From assembly GCA_001464425.1 (NCBI GenBank), contig LNEK01000006.1:1-64000 (forward strand): 64,000 bases of DNA, in the 5' to 3' direction. The notes below the pieces were generated by a model, which saw only the letters and a list, made by a program, of their open reading frames with translations, was not told the DNA's origin and searched no databases. Shown piece by piece: positions 1 to 9,155 of the stretch. Position numbers and translations under genes: made by a program. Position 1 is the stretch's first letter, and every line of letters starts with the position of its first letter. The stretch comes from Alphaproteobacteria bacterium Ga0077535. Its GTDB lineage: Bacteria; Pseudomonadota; Alphaproteobacteria; Caulobacterales; Aquidulcibacteraceae.

Positions 1-1326
1 TATGCCCAAGAGATCGCTATCTTGCGCGGCGCGGCGGAAGATATCGCAGCAACGCCTGAAGGCTTGGCGGCGCTCCAACGCTTCAACGCCGGCGATGAGC
101 TAGGCGCCCTGCTCGCGCTCGACCGCCTGCGCGATGCACGCGGACGAGCGCGCCAAGTCCGCAACAACATCGAGAGCGCCGCTGAAGCTCGTAACATCGC
201 CGCGCTGGCGCTTGAAGCGCGCCGCCGCGGGCAGATCGGGACGAATGCTGTAATTTCGAGATACGAGGAAACAACAAGACTAGACCCGAGTGAAATTTGG
301 GACTGGGTCAATCTGGGGAGATTATACCAAGACGCTGGTCGATTGAGGGATGCCCTGCGCGCAGCCGAAATCGCCGTCGAAAGTGCGAACGAAGACGAAT
401 TACGCTCTGTAGCCATGTCCGATAGCGCGGACGCGCTGATGCTGCTTGGAGAGTTACAGCGAGCTCGGGCGCTGTACGAACAGACATTGGCCATTGATCG
501 CCGGCTTGCCGCAGAAAGCCCGTCCGATAACTCCTTGGCGCGAAACGTGGCTCTCGGGTTGTCGTCGCTCGGTCAACTGAGTTTGCGCCTCGGTGACGCG
601 CAAGCCGCACTAATATTCTTTGACGAGGCCTTGGAACTGGACGCAAAACGATGGTCGCTAAGTCAATACGGCCTCGATTGGTTCGACCTTTGCGTAACGG
701 CCATGGAGTTGGGCGACGCGTATGTCGCCGCCGCAAACCTCGACCAGGCGAGGTTCTATTTCGAGCGAAGTATAGACCTATTTGAAACAATACCACCCGG
801 CGAACTACTAGTAGAGGTCCAGGTTCAGTTTGCCGTAGTCCGCTGGAAGCTGGCAGCCGTGCGAGCAGCTGCCGGCGACATTCGATACGCTCGATCTGAA
901 TACGGAGAACTTGTCACGTTAGCAAACGCCCTGCTGGAGCAAGACCCGACCAATCAACTCAACGTTTTGGAGGTTCAACGGCTTAGACTTAGCCATGCGG
1001 ACATGGCTATCTTGTCGGAAAACTGGAGTGAAGCACGACAAGTACTGGAGCAAGTACGTACTACTCTTGAATCCATTGCATCCAGCGGGCAGCTGTCGGT
1101 CGCTGCGCAAAACTACCTTTGGCTTGTACAAGTTCGTGAAGCTATGTTGCCTGGAACTCAAATGAACTGGGCGACCTTGGCTTCCGGCTTCAATGCCACG
1201 CGAGCTCAAGGCCCGCTAAGTGCTTTGGATTATCAGTTCATCGAGAGAATACGAGGTCACGCTTCTCAAGACTCAAGACGTCCTCCGTCGACGACCGAGG
1301 GATCGCAGCATACCCCACCAAAGTAG
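1..1326 (+). CDS. TPR protein, 5' end missing (runs off window start)
   Basis: The reading frame is open from base 1, so this is the C-terminal part of a longer protein; the first TTG at base 22 is not its true start. Residues from base 1 to about 218 are nearly identical to the middle of the downstream paralogue, which shows that a signal peptide and coiled coil probably lie outside the window. The rest is a series of helical 34-residue-type repeats typical of TPR scaffolds (for example blocks around ALYEQTLAIDRRLAAES and ALIFFDEALELDAKRW). TPRs bind other proteins; no enzymatic domain is visible. The partner is unknown. It is one member of a tandem pair, and the two diverge sharply after the shared segment. 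Confidence 0.8.
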   Translation, partial: YAQEIAILRGAAEDIAATPEGLAALQRFNAGDELGALLALDRLRDARGRARQVRNNIESAAEARNIAALALEARRRGQIGTNAVISRYEETTRLDPSEIWDWVNLGRLYQDAGRLRDALRAAEIAVESANEDELRSVAMSDSADALMLLGELQRARALYEQTLAIDRRLAAESPSDNSLARNVALGLSSLGQLSLRLGDAQAALIFFDEALELDAKRWSLSQYGLDWFDLCVTAMELGDAYVAAANLDQARFYFERSIDLFETIPPGELLVEVQVQFAVVRWKLAAVRAAAGDIRYARSEYGELVTLANALLEQDPTNQLNVLEVQRLRLSHADMAILSENWSEARQVLEQVRTTLESIASSGQLSVAAQNYLWLVQVREAMLPGTQMNWATLASGFNATRAQGPLSALDYQFIERIRGHASQDSRRPPSTTEGSQHTPPK

Positions 1327-1355
1327 GAGTTCCAGGAGCTTGGCTGCCCCGTTGT

Positions 1356-1529
1356 GTGATCGCGCGCGCCGGGCGCGTCCCAAACGCAGGCGTAACCTGG
1401 GCCGAGGTTGCAAGCCAGTTCGAGATCATGATCGCGCTTGGTATTCTTGCAACGCACGATTCTTGGGCGCTTGATGAGTTTCGCCGACGTGCGGCGGCGG
1501 CACAAATAACAGCAGCACCTGCTCCATAG
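1356..1529 (+). other. coding-like frame between the two TPR genes, possible gene remnant
   Basis: In the frame starting at base 1356 (GTG) there is an uninterrupted reading of about 57 codons ending in TAG at 1527-1529. The frame stays open upstream at least to about 1215. Codon choice looks protein-like (phrases such as TWAEVASQFEIMIALGIL), but there is no clear ribosome-binding site and I recognise no family. The preceding TPR gene ends where its paralogue would be expected to end, so this is more likely a separate small gene or remnant than its frameshifted tail. Confidence is low. Confidence 0.25.
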
Positions 1530-1556
1530 AGGGCCGCTGCATTGCGGGGGTAGTCG

Positions 1557-3473
1557 ATGTCTCGATTGACGCTTGCAGGTTTCGCTGCGCTCGCCGCTGT
1601 CGCAGGGGTAACACTGGGCGCCGCTCCACAAGCCTTCGCACAGACCGCCCAGACCCAGCGCGACCTCACCGCACCTGCGCGCCACGCCGTGAACCAAGTC
1701 GTCTACGCCTCCACGTCGACATCAGCCGCCGCCGAGCGTGCGCTCGATGCACGCATCAACGAACAGCGCCGCGCCATAGAAGCACTGCTCGCACAGGTCA
1801 CACAGGCGGGAGCTCGCAACGAATCTCTCGCCGTTGAACTCGCCACGGAGCAAGGACGTTATGTCACCGCCCTCGCGGAGCGTGACCGCGCCTACGCGAT
1901 GGAGATCGCGGTGCTGCGCGGCGCGGCGGAAGACATCGCGTCAACGCCCGAAGGCTTGGCCGCGCTTGAGCGCTTCAACGCCGGCGATGAGCTAGGCGCC
2001 CTGCTCGCGCTCGACCGCCTGCGCGATGCACACGGACGAGCGCGCCAAGTCCGCAACAACATCGAGAGCGCCGCTGAAGCTCGTAACATCGCCGCGCTGG
2101 CGCTCGAAGCGAGAAACCGCGGAAGACTGGACACGGCCGCCGTGATCGCGCGCTATGAGGAGGTCGCCCGCCTCGATGCGGACGTGCACAGCGATTGGGT
2201 CGCACTTGGACGGCTATATATCGACCATGGGTCTACAACATTGGCAGCAGAGGCCCTCGACCAAGCTCTAGCGCTTTCAGCACCAGGCACCCGGGAGGTC
2301 GGTGTCACCTTGTATTATCTTTCTCTGGTGCACCAAGCGAGCGGCGACTTGTTGGCGGCCAGGACTGTTCTTGAACGCGCCCTCCAGGCAGATCTCGCGA
2401 TTGCTGGCACCGATCTCAGTTCCATCGAGTCCCAACGGGACGTCGCTGCAGACCTGGTCGAGTTGGGCGATGTCGCTTTCGCTCAGGGCGATCGGGCTGC
2501 CGCCATCAGCTACCATCGTCGGCACCTAGATATCGTGACCAGCTTGGCGCGACGAGATACGACATCCGCGTCGCTTCAACGAGATGTCGCGATTGGTCAT
2601 ATCAGCCTCGGAGATGATCTGATGGCCCAGGGGGGCGTATCTTCCGCCCGCGAGCATTACGATATCGCTGCCGAGATCGCCAGGCAGCTTGTTCGCGCCC
2701 ACCCCGACACACTCGTGTATCAAACACTGCTCGGCGGGGCATATTACAAGCAAGGTGATGCGCTCTCTGCCGAAGGTAATCGGGCGGCCGCCTTAAGCGC
2801 ATATCAAGATAGCCTGTCCATCGACAGGTTACTCGTCAACTTAGACCCTTCTAACTTCGCTCACCTGGAAGGCCTCGCGGGAAGCCTTGATCGCGTCGGT
2901 ATTCTAAGAATGGAGCTGGGTGATCTCGCGGGGGCTGAACAGCATTTCGTTGAAATGCTTGCGTTGGAACGCAGCTTCGTAAGCCGAGATTCCTCTTCAA
3001 TGGCTTACCAACGCGGCTTGGCTATCGCACTGAACAACCTCGGTGAAATCTACCGATTGCGCGGCGACTTTCGCGGCGCGTATCAGCGCTATGAAGAAAG
3101 CTTGGCGATCAGACGTCATATCGCGTCGCTGGACTCGACAAACATCATATCGCGGCGCGAGGTTGGACTGAGCCTCGAGCGCATGGGGAACGTGCTGTTC
3201 GCGATGGGCAATGCAAGTCAGGCCCGACCGGTGTTGAGTGAGCGTTATGAAATTGCGGCTGCGATCGCACAAGCATCGCCTTCTGACACGACATTCCAAC
3301 ATGATCTAACAGCCGCGTTGTGGCATTTGGCATTGGTAGATGATCCTCGCGTACCGTGGACTCTACTGGTACGCCGTCTTGAAGAAATGGATCGTAACGG
3401 GGTTTCTTCTCCCGGGGATCGCCATCTATTGCAGCAAGCACGAAGGTACGCGGCACAACAAGGCCGCAAGTGA
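1557..3473 (+). CDS. exported TPR protein with coiled coil
   Basis: This 638-residue protein begins with a signal peptide (about residues 1-28, likely cleavage after AFA). A coiled-coil stretch at about 60-115 is rich in Arg, Glu and Ala, and repeated TPR-like helices run from about 190 to 600 (recurring patterns such as ALERALQADLAIAG and YEESLAIRRHIASLDS). The ATG is preceded by a G-rich Shine-Dalgarno at 1546-1550. It is predicted to act in the periplasm as a protein-binding scaffold; no catalytic domain is seen. It is a tandem paralogue of the gene before it: about 218 bases are nearly identical between the two, followed by abrupt divergence. The function is unknown. Confidence 0.85.
   Translation: MSRLTLAGFAALAAVAGVTLGAAPQAFAQTAQTQRDLTAPARHAVNQVVYASTSTSAAAERALDARINEQRRAIEALLAQVTQAGARNESLAVELATEQGRYVTALAERDRAYAMEIAVLRGAAEDIASTPEGLAALERFNAGDELGALLALDRLRDAHGRARQVRNNIESAAEARNIAALALEARNRGRLDTAAVIARYEEVARLDADVHSDWVALGRLYIDHGSTTLAAEALDQALALSAPGTREVGVTLYYLSLVHQASGDLLAARTVLERALQADLAIAGTDLSSIESQRDVAADLVELGDVAFAQGDRAAAISYHRRHLDIVTSLARRDTTSASLQRDVAIGHISLGDDLMAQGGVSSAREHYDIAAEIARQLVRAHPDTLVYQTLLGGAYYKQGDALSAEGNRAAALSAYQDSLSIDRLLVNLDPSNFAHLEGLAGSLDRVGILRMELGDLAGAEQHFVEMLALERSFVSRDSSSMAYQRGLAIALNNLGEIYRLRGDFRGAYQRYEESLAIRRHIASLDSTNIISRREVGLSLERMGNVLFAMGNASQARPVLSERYEIAAAIAQASPSDTTFQHDLTAALWHLALVDDPRVPWTLLVRRLEEMDRNGVSSPGDRHLLQQARRYAAQQGRK
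1893..2110 (+). repeat. direct duplication of bases 1-218
   Basis: Bases 1893-2110 repeat bases 1-218 (offset 1892) with only scattered substitutions, within the two TPR genes. Similarity stops abruptly at the end of the shared helical block (AALALEAR). Beyond it the two proteins share only the general TPR pattern. This marks a tandem gene duplication, or recent gene conversion limited to the conserved module. Confidence 0.85.
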
Positions 3474-3820
3474 ACGGCACACGAATCCGCGTGTTTGGTG
3501 AAGGTGATGCCGAGACCATTACAATGCGATGCAGCCTGCCGAACGCTCAATTTGCTTGGACAACACGTGCTTCGCATCATGTTCGGAGTGGAACAACACA
3601 TCGCCGAGATCGCCGAGATCCGGGCGCTGTGGCCAACAAAGCCGCTCAAGTTCGATTCTAGCAACACAGTGGCTGCAACACCGGTCCAAACGGCGAAAGC
3701 TACCTTGCGGCTCGACGCGGTGCGCCTGCTCTAGAAGCTAGACACCCCGATGCGTCTAACTCTGAGCCCTGAAACACTCCGGTAGCTGGGTCGAAGCACC
3801 CGCCTACCGAGAGAACTAAT
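3474..3820. other. gene gap; weak small reading frame only
   Basis: The 347 bases between the TPR gene and the AlpA-like gene hold one plus-strand frame (ATG 3495 to stop 3734, 79 codons) with a plausible middle section (QHVLRIMFGVEQHIAEIAE). It has no good ribosome-binding site and no family I recognise. No RNA gene or repeat was seen. Confidence 0.3.
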
Positions 3821-4048
3821 ATGCATTCACCAGATACGTTTAGAACCACCGACGAAGTAGTCGACTGGCTTTCCGCTCGCGGACTTCGCGTGCGCCCCCA
3901 AACCCTAATCAACTGGCGCCATATCGGCGGCGGCCCCCCGTTTCACCGCTTCGGCTTTCGTGTTGTCTACGCGGAGCGCGATCTTGAGAAATGGCTGTTG
4001 AGGCGCCTCGGCAAACCACTCAAGAGCACGTCCGACCATGCGGCTTGA
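3821..4048 (+). CDS. AlpA/excisionase-like helix-turn-helix protein
   Basis: This 75-residue protein has the pattern of small MerR/AlpA-type DNA-binding proteins. A first helix carries the TTDEVVDWL motif, then comes a turn with a recognition helix (RPQTLINWRHIGGGPPFHRFG), a VVYAERDLEKWL strand-helix and a short basic tail. Such proteins control excision or replication genes of integrated elements. It overlaps the start of the primase-helicase gene by 11 bases, so the two are very likely co-transcribed, and it is a candidate regulator of that module. Confidence 0.75.
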   Translation: MHSPDTFRTTDEVVDWLSARGLRVRPQTLINWRHIGGGPPFHRFGFRVVYAERDLEKWLLRRLGKPLKSTSDHAA

Positions 4049-7007
4049 GGAAAATCATCTCTCCTCGCCCGCGGTTGAACACCAAGAGGTCAGCACGGGC
4101 GTAGATGATGCTTTCAGCGCGCGGGAGCCCCTCCGCGCCGACCACCACGAGCTTGAGCGCTACGTTCGCGCCGTCTTTGAGAACGTCACGCCAGGGACGT
4201 TCATAAGCCTTCGGGCATTCTATGCGGACAACAAACCACTCCTACATCCCTTCCCGGCCGTTCAAGTGGGCAAGAGCGGGGATTGGATTGTTCAACTTGT
4301 TCAGCAAGCGGCGCTTTATGCTGAGATGGCTGCCTCACCGCCAAAGAAGTTGTCGTGTTCGTTCTGTCCGCCTCCGTGCACATTCTTGAACGCCGTGCGC
4401 GCCCGCAAAGAAGACATTGCGGACGCGCCCGTGCTGGTCGTCGATGCTGACGCGCAGCCGCGCGAAAGCCTGCGGAAATTACGTGCGACGTTCGGTGAGC
4501 CAACACTCATCGTTGCTTCAGGAGGCATTTGGACCGACCCCGACACGGGTGAAGCACAGGACAAGCTGCATATCTATTACACCTTGACCACGCCAGCGCG
4601 CACAAAGGCCGATCATGCGCGTCTCGAACGCGTGCGGAACATCGCCTGCATGTTGATTGGCAGCGACCCCAGCGCTGTACCGAGCAACCACCCTCTTCGG
4701 TGGCCGGGCTCCTGGCACACGAAGGGCGCGCCGCGTCCCTGCCGCATCGTTGGTGGTGATGAAACGCGACGCATAGAACTCGCAGAAATTGAGCGCCTGG
4801 TAGCGCATCTCCTCGAGGCCAAGCGGGCCGCAAATGGCAAAGCCAAACACCGCGACCGGAAAGGCGCCACGACCGACACAGAGATCCTCTGGCTCAAAGT
4901 GGCGCGGGGGGAAGATCTGCACGACAGTACTGTCGCGCTTGCCTACCGGTTACTGGCCGACGGGACGCAGCCCAGCGCTGCCTACAGCCAATTGCGCGCA
5001 GCCATGCAAGTGATCCCGGAAAGCCAACGAGACGAACGTTGGCAAGCTCGTTTCGACGATCTGTGGCGATGCGTGGCTACGGCTGTCGACAAGATCAGCG
5101 TCGACCGGACGGTGAGCCACTCGCATTTCGACGATGCCGCCAATGATCGACAGATTCACGGCGACCAGGGAGACGCAGCAGGCGCAGCTGGTGAAACATG
5201 GTGGCCCCCAGCGTTCGAGATGCGCCCGGACGGGCTCTATCACGTCAAGGTCAGTGCCAAAGGCGAGCAATCATACACCCGGATCAGCGACCCCTTTCAG
5301 ATTCTTTGTACGGCCACGGATGAACGCGGCGGCGATCATTGCACGGTGATCGGCTTCACGGACAAGCACGGCCGACCAGTAGAAATGGTCGTGAATGCTT
5401 CCGACCGCCACGCCGACTCAAAGGCGTTTCGAGCGCGCGTTGCTGGCGCAGGACTTCCTTTCCTCCACCGGCATGCAGATCTGGTCTTCGACGCGATGCT
5501 GCATGCGAAGTCCAATCGCCACGAGATCATTGCGATGAAGCCTGGATGGACGCGGGACGGTGCGGCTTTTGTTTTGCCTGACGGCGAAGTCGTCACTCAA
5601 CCAGGGCACGCCAGGCACAAACGTGTTCGCTTCGCCGAAGATCGATTGGATCTCAACGGCCGTGGCGAGCGAGCTGGGACGATTGAAGGCGCGAGGGAGA
5701 TGACCGCTTTGCTCTCACGCAACCCGCGTGCCGTGTTTGCGGCCTCTACCGCATTCGCTCCGGTGCTCCTTAGAGACACCCAGGCAGAAGCTCGCATCAT
5801 TCATTTCTTTGGCCAGAGTTCTCGCGGCAAGACCACGCTGCTCGCAACGTCAGCCAGCATCTGGGGCAATCCGTTTCCGCTCCATAGTTGGCGCAACACG
5901 GCCAACGGGCTTGAGGCGCGCGCCGCCGCATCGAATGACGGGCTCCTCATACTCGACGAAGCCCATCAATGCGACCCCGATACGCTCGCGGTGGCGGTCT
6001 ATACCTATGCCAATGGAGCGGGCGCTGGGCGCATGAACCAGGACGGGAGGACCACACGCAGAGCCAATACGTGGCGTGGGCTGGCGCTCTCATCCGGTGA
6101 AATTCGCATCTCCTCTCGCATTCGTTTGAGCAAGAAGGGCGGAGGCTTTGTCACTGCGGGCCAAGAACAGCGCGCACTCGATATTCATGCCGTCGGCGAG
6201 AGCGACCGCGGCGCATTCGATTGGCTGCACGATCTGGAGCCACCCGAACACGCGGACGAACACGCACTTCGCGCAGCTGCCGCGCGATTTTCAGATCGCC
6301 TGTTGGGGCTCGCCAAAATCCACCACGGCCGCCTTGGACCGGCATTTGTTGAAGCGTTTCTCTCAGACCGTGAAGTGGCTCTCGAACAGATCAAGGCGGA
6401 CATGGCTGATGTGCTAGCGACCGTCCCCTCCTACGCGGATGGCCAAGTGCATCGCGCAGCGAAAGTATTTGCACTCATTGGAGCTGTTGGCGAACTCGCC
6501 AATCGCCTTCTGTCACTGGGTTGGGCCACGGGCGAAGCCGTCGACGCTGCGAAATCCATGTTCGACCAGTGGCGTGCAAAGACGGGCGGAGACCGGCCGC
6601 GCGAAGAGGGAGAAGCACTGCGCCGCGTACAAGACTTCATTGAACAACATGGCGCCACATTCCAAAATCCAGCACTCGATCATAAGGACAGCGACGGCAG
6701 AATAGTTCGTTCTCACATGCCGCTCAACGCCTCGGGATGGGTGGTCGACCGCGACGATGGCGAAACGTTCTTTGTGTTTAACGGCGCGACTTTCGGGCGC
6801 CTGTTTCCCGACATGGGATCGGAGGCAGCGGCCAGAATACTGGATGCCTGCGGCGCGCTGATGAAGAACCGAAGCAGAGGCCTGCAGTTTGATTTTCGTC
6901 GCAATGGCGAGAGGCCGCGTGGTTACGCGGTGCGGCGAGAAAAACTCATGGCAGCTATCGACGCGCACGAAGCGGGCGAAGATCCGACAAAGGAAGGCGC
7001 CGCATGA
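4038..7007 (+). CDS. mobile-element primase-helicase (DUF927 family)
   Basis: The protein has 989 residues. The N-terminal third resembles RepB-like/archaeo-eukaryotic primases of plasmids and islands: DAPVLVVDADAQPRE and LHIYYTLTT precede a conserved NHPLRWPGSWH block. The C-terminal half is a DUF927-type helicase. It has a Walker A near residues 592-600 (GQSSRGKTT), a Walker B near 633-638 (LLILDEAHQ) and a conserved ISSRIRLSKKGG stretch. The likely role is priming and unwinding for replication of an integrated plasmid- or phage-like element. It overlaps both the HTH gene upstream and the next gene (ATGA), forming a compact module. No relaxase or capsid gene is nearby, so the element type is open. 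Confidence 0.8.
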   Translation: MRLEENHLSSPAVEHQEVSTGVDDAFSAREPLRADHHELERYVRAVFENVTPGTFISLRAFYADNKPLLHPFPAVQVGKSGDWIVQLVQQAALYAEMAASPPKKLSCSFCPPPCTFLNAVRARKEDIADAPVLVVDADAQPRESLRKLRATFGEPTLIVASGGIWTDPDTGEAQDKLHIYYTLTTPARTKADHARLERVRNIACMLIGSDPSAVPSNHPLRWPGSWHTKGAPRPCRIVGGDETRRIELAEIERLVAHLLEAKRAANGKAKHRDRKGATTDTEILWLKVARGEDLHDSTVALAYRLLADGTQPSAAYSQLRAAMQVIPESQRDERWQARFDDLWRCVATAVDKISVDRTVSHSHFDDAANDRQIHGDQGDAAGAAGETWWPPAFEMRPDGLYHVKVSAKGEQSYTRISDPFQILCTATDERGGDHCTVIGFTDKHGRPVEMVVNASDRHADSKAFRARVAGAGLPFLHRHADLVFDAMLHAKSNRHEIIAMKPGWTRDGAAFVLPDGEVVTQPGHARHKRVRFAEDRLDLNGRGERAGTIEGAREMTALLSRNPRAVFAASTAFAPVLLRDTQAEARIIHFFGQSSRGKTTLLATSASIWGNPFPLHSWRNTANGLEARAAASNDGLLILDEAHQCDPDTLAVAVYTYANGAGAGRMNQDGRTTRRANTWRGLALSSGEIRISSRIRLSKKGGGFVTAGQEQRALDIHAVGESDRGAFDWLHDLEPPEHADEHALRAAAARFSDRLLGLAKIHHGRLGPAFVEAFLSDREVALEQIKADMADVLATVPSYADGQVHRAAKVFALIGAVGELANRLLSLGWATGEAVDAAKSMFDQWRAKTGGDRPREEGEALRRVQDFIEQHGATFQNPALDHKDSDGRIVRSHMPLNASGWVVDRDDGETFFVFNGATFGRLFPDMGSEAAARILDACGALMKNRSRGLQFDFRRNGERPRGYAVRREKLMAAIDAHEAGEDPTKEGAA

Positions 7008-7717
7008 GCAGGCGCGTGCAAGAACTCGGACCGCCCGAGGAGCGCCCGCTCGGCAGCGCTCCAGCCCGCATCGAACGCAAGCCCCCTCTTCCACCGTTCA
7101 GCGGTGATGTGAAAGGCGGGGTAGTTCAGCTCCGGCGTGTTACCACGATGGAAGAAGCATTCGCGCATAATGACGCGATGGGCGGGGGAAGCGACAATCT
7201 GGTGTCGTACATGGCGGGGCAGTTGCTGCGGATCACCGGCGATGTGCGGGCCGGGGGCACGGACAGACATCTACCTCTAGATAGCCTCAACGCGCTCATT
7301 GAGATCGCTGTCGCCTTCAAGCCGAATAACGCGGTGGAGGCCGCATTCGCGGTGCAGGCCGCGATGACACAACATCTGGCGCTCGACTGCGCCCGGCGCG
7401 CCGCATACGCCGAAACGCTCGATCAGCACACGGCGCACGTCAACAACGCAGGCAAGATGGCGCGCACCTTCGCCCAATTGGTCGAAGGGCTCGACCGCCA
7501 TCGTGGTCTCGGTCCGACCCAGACAGTTCGCGTCGAAAATATTCACGTGAATGGTCCGGCAGTCGTCGGCAGCGTTATCGAGAGGCGGGGGACAAAGCGA
7601 CAAAGAAAGGGACAATGCCATGCAACGGCCGCGCAAAATGGAAATCCACGCAGATCTATCCCCTCGCTGCTTGGCGAACACGCGACGAGGCTCGCCGTGC
7701 ATGAACCCGAAAGTTGA
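7004..7717 (+). CDS. conserved element protein of unknown function
   Basis: The 237-residue product starts inside the stop of the primase-helicase gene (ATGA). Its centre is helical (NALIEIAVAFKPNNAVEAAF and AAMTQHLALDCARRA), followed by TFAQLVEGLDRHRG and a beta-type QTVRVENIHVNGPAVVG stretch. The style is familiar from small proteins carried on alphaproteobacterial islands beside HGG-type zinc-like proteins, but I cannot name a function. The last 35 residues overlap the next gene in another frame. Overlap of this kind is common for this gene pair, so I keep the full frame, but the tail could be shorter. Confidence 0.65.
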   Translation: MSRRVQELGPPEERPLGSAPARIERKPPLPPFSGDVKGGVVQLRRVTTMEEAFAHNDAMGGGSDNLVSYMAGQLLRITGDVRAGGTDRHLPLDSLNALIEIAVAFKPNNAVEAAFAVQAAMTQHLALDCARRAAYAETLDQHTAHVNNAGKMARTFAQLVEGLDRHRGLGPTQTVRVENIHVNGPAVVGSVIERRGTKRQRKGQCHATAAQNGNPRRSIPSLLGEHATRLAVHEPES

Positions 7718-7877
7718 CGGCAAGAAGAGGTGCCGGATGCACGGCGCCTTCGCCGGCGCGCCAAAGGGCAATAAAAACGCCATGAAGCACGGACGGTTCA
7801 GCACCGAGGCCGTAGCACACCGCCGCCTAGTGCGCGCCGTGCTGCTGCAGACGCGGCGGCTGCTCGCGTCTGGATGA
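7620..7877 (+). CDS. small Cys/His protein of the HGG type
   Basis: I place the start at ATG 7620, which has a GAAAGGG Shine-Dalgarno at about 7605-7611; a longer frame to 7551 lacks one. The roughly 85-residue product carries the spaced pattern RCLANTRRGSPCMNP, then KKRCRMHG, then NAMKHGRFS. This is the signature of small HGG-motif proteins common on islands and prophages. The conserved Cys and His residues suggest metal or nucleic-acid binding. The gene lies in the overlapping HTH/primase/unknown/HGG run and overlaps the previous gene by about 98 bases. Confidence 0.7.
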   Translation: MQRPRKMEIHADLSPRCLANTRRGSPCMNPKVDGKKRCRMHGAFAGAPKGNKNAMKHGRFSTEAVAHRRLVRAVLLQTRRLLASG

Positions 7878-8495
7878 GGCGTTCAGACGCCGCTACAGCC
7901 AGAACTCATTTGAAACCGGACATACCCGCGCGCGCGTGCGCGCGTGAGTGTGTCGCAATTCACGTTCGTCCTCACGCGGCCAATACACTGTCCCGCTTGC
8001 ACGACGCCAAAATGTTGCGGTCGATCAACAGGCTGCTTGTGTCCCCACTGTCCCGACGATCCAGCCGCCTCCTTGAATTGGTGCGCGCAAAGAGCTCTGC
8101 GGCATCGAGAGGCCAAACAAGCTTTTGCCTGAAAGGGAGACGCTGGGTAGCGACATTAGGGACGGTGGGGTCAGGGAAAAAAAGCGAGCTATGTCCAATG
8201 CGTTGTTGCAGACGAGGGCCGCAGCAGCGTGGGGGCCCAGTAGGGACTGCGAATTGCTCGCGGCACACAAATCCCTATCGACGGCGATCGACGCGATTTC
8301 GGGAGGCTAGCCGCCTGCGTCGCTCAGAGCTTGGCGTGCATCACCACTTTAGCGCGCAGTATCTGCACCAATACGCGAACGGGATGGCGTCGCGCGAAGA
8401 TCACCGCCGCAAGTCCAATGGCGAGCAATTCACCTGCGTCGCCACTCTGGCCATGGCGCACCCGTCAGCCGCAATTGGAAAGGCTATTGGCAGCG
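7878..8495. other. 618-base gap without a supportable gene
   Basis: Long open frames exist here because of the base composition, but their translations are Arg/Ser/His-rich with no family pattern and no ribosome-binding sites. I see no RNA gene. An alternating CGCG run lies near 7928-7946. Confidence 0.5.
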
Positions 8496-9155
8496 CTAAA
8501 GCACGATGTCCGAATGAGCGCGAAGCTCTGGCCGAACGTTCTGGCCCATCGGCTCCAGATATACTTTCACGCCTTCGCGCCGCACGAATTTGAACGCAGG
8601 CACAAAATCGGAATCGCCAGTTACTACGATGATCGCGCGGACCATGTCGCGCAGGCATAGCCGCGCCATGTCCATGCCGATGCGCATATCCACGCCCTTT
8701 TGTCTTAGGTCGAGAACGAAGTCGTCATCCGTAAGTGCGCGAGCCCCATCACGGACGAGCTTCTTCGAGACGGTGGGCTTTATGCGCCAGCTGTCGGGAG
8801 ACAGGATCACTTCACCCATGCGTAGGGCAAAATTGGGCTTCTGGATGAGAGTATCGAAGAGCGCCTGAGACTTTCGAAAGCGATCGGTGGTTGAGAGATT
8901 GAAGTTCGTTCTTGTGACTGGCAACGGCACAGTCCCGGTCGCGGGCGCGGCGTCATAGTAGTAGATACGGAGAAGCTCGTAGCCTCTGACTAGATCGAGA
9001 GCACGAAGACGGTCGCATTCATCGACAATGTCGTCGGCGGTCGCGTCGCGACCATGCTTGGCGTTAAGTTTCTTGGTGAGAAAGCCGCCATCCAACAGGA
9101 TGGCGTACAAGGGGCTGTGCAAAATGACGGCTCGAAAAGGGTGGAGCCGGCCCAC
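8496..9155 (-). CDS. NYN-domain (LabA/DUF88-like) protein
   Basis: The 219-residue product has the acidic pattern of NYN/PIN-like nucleases. These are an N-terminal strand AILLDGGFLTKKL, a central KGVDMRIGMDMARL, the strand-plus-acidic motif IIVVTGDSDFVPAFKFVRREG, and a final VYLEP strand. The spaced Asp residues (DGG, GVD, GDSD) would bind metal in an RNA-cleaving active site. The GTG at 9155 has only a weak purine tract, so the start may be an internal TTG nearer the first strand. NYN proteins are often found among accessory and defence genes; here it stands alone between an element module and a WYL-like gene. Confidence 0.8.
   Translation of the reverse strand: MGRLHPFRAVILHSPLYAILLDGGFLTKKLNAKHGRDATADDIVDECDRLRALDLVRGYELLRIYYYDAAPATGTVPLPVTRTNFNLSTTDRFRKSQALFDTLIQKPNFALRMGEVILSPDSWRIKPTVSKKLVRDGARALTDDDFVLDLRQKGVDMRIGMDMARLCLRDMVRAIIVVTGDSDFVPAFKFVRREGVKVYLEPMGQNVRPELRAHSDIVL

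Noticed and set aside
1238-1697. Minus-strand open frames of 143 codons
   Set aside because: They lie opposite the ends of the TPR genes, show no family pattern and arise from GC-rich antisense reading.
7874-8593. Long plus-strand open frame of 239 codons
   Set aside because: The translation is Arg/Ser-rich without any pattern, has no ribosome-binding site and overlaps the convincing NYN gene on the other strand.
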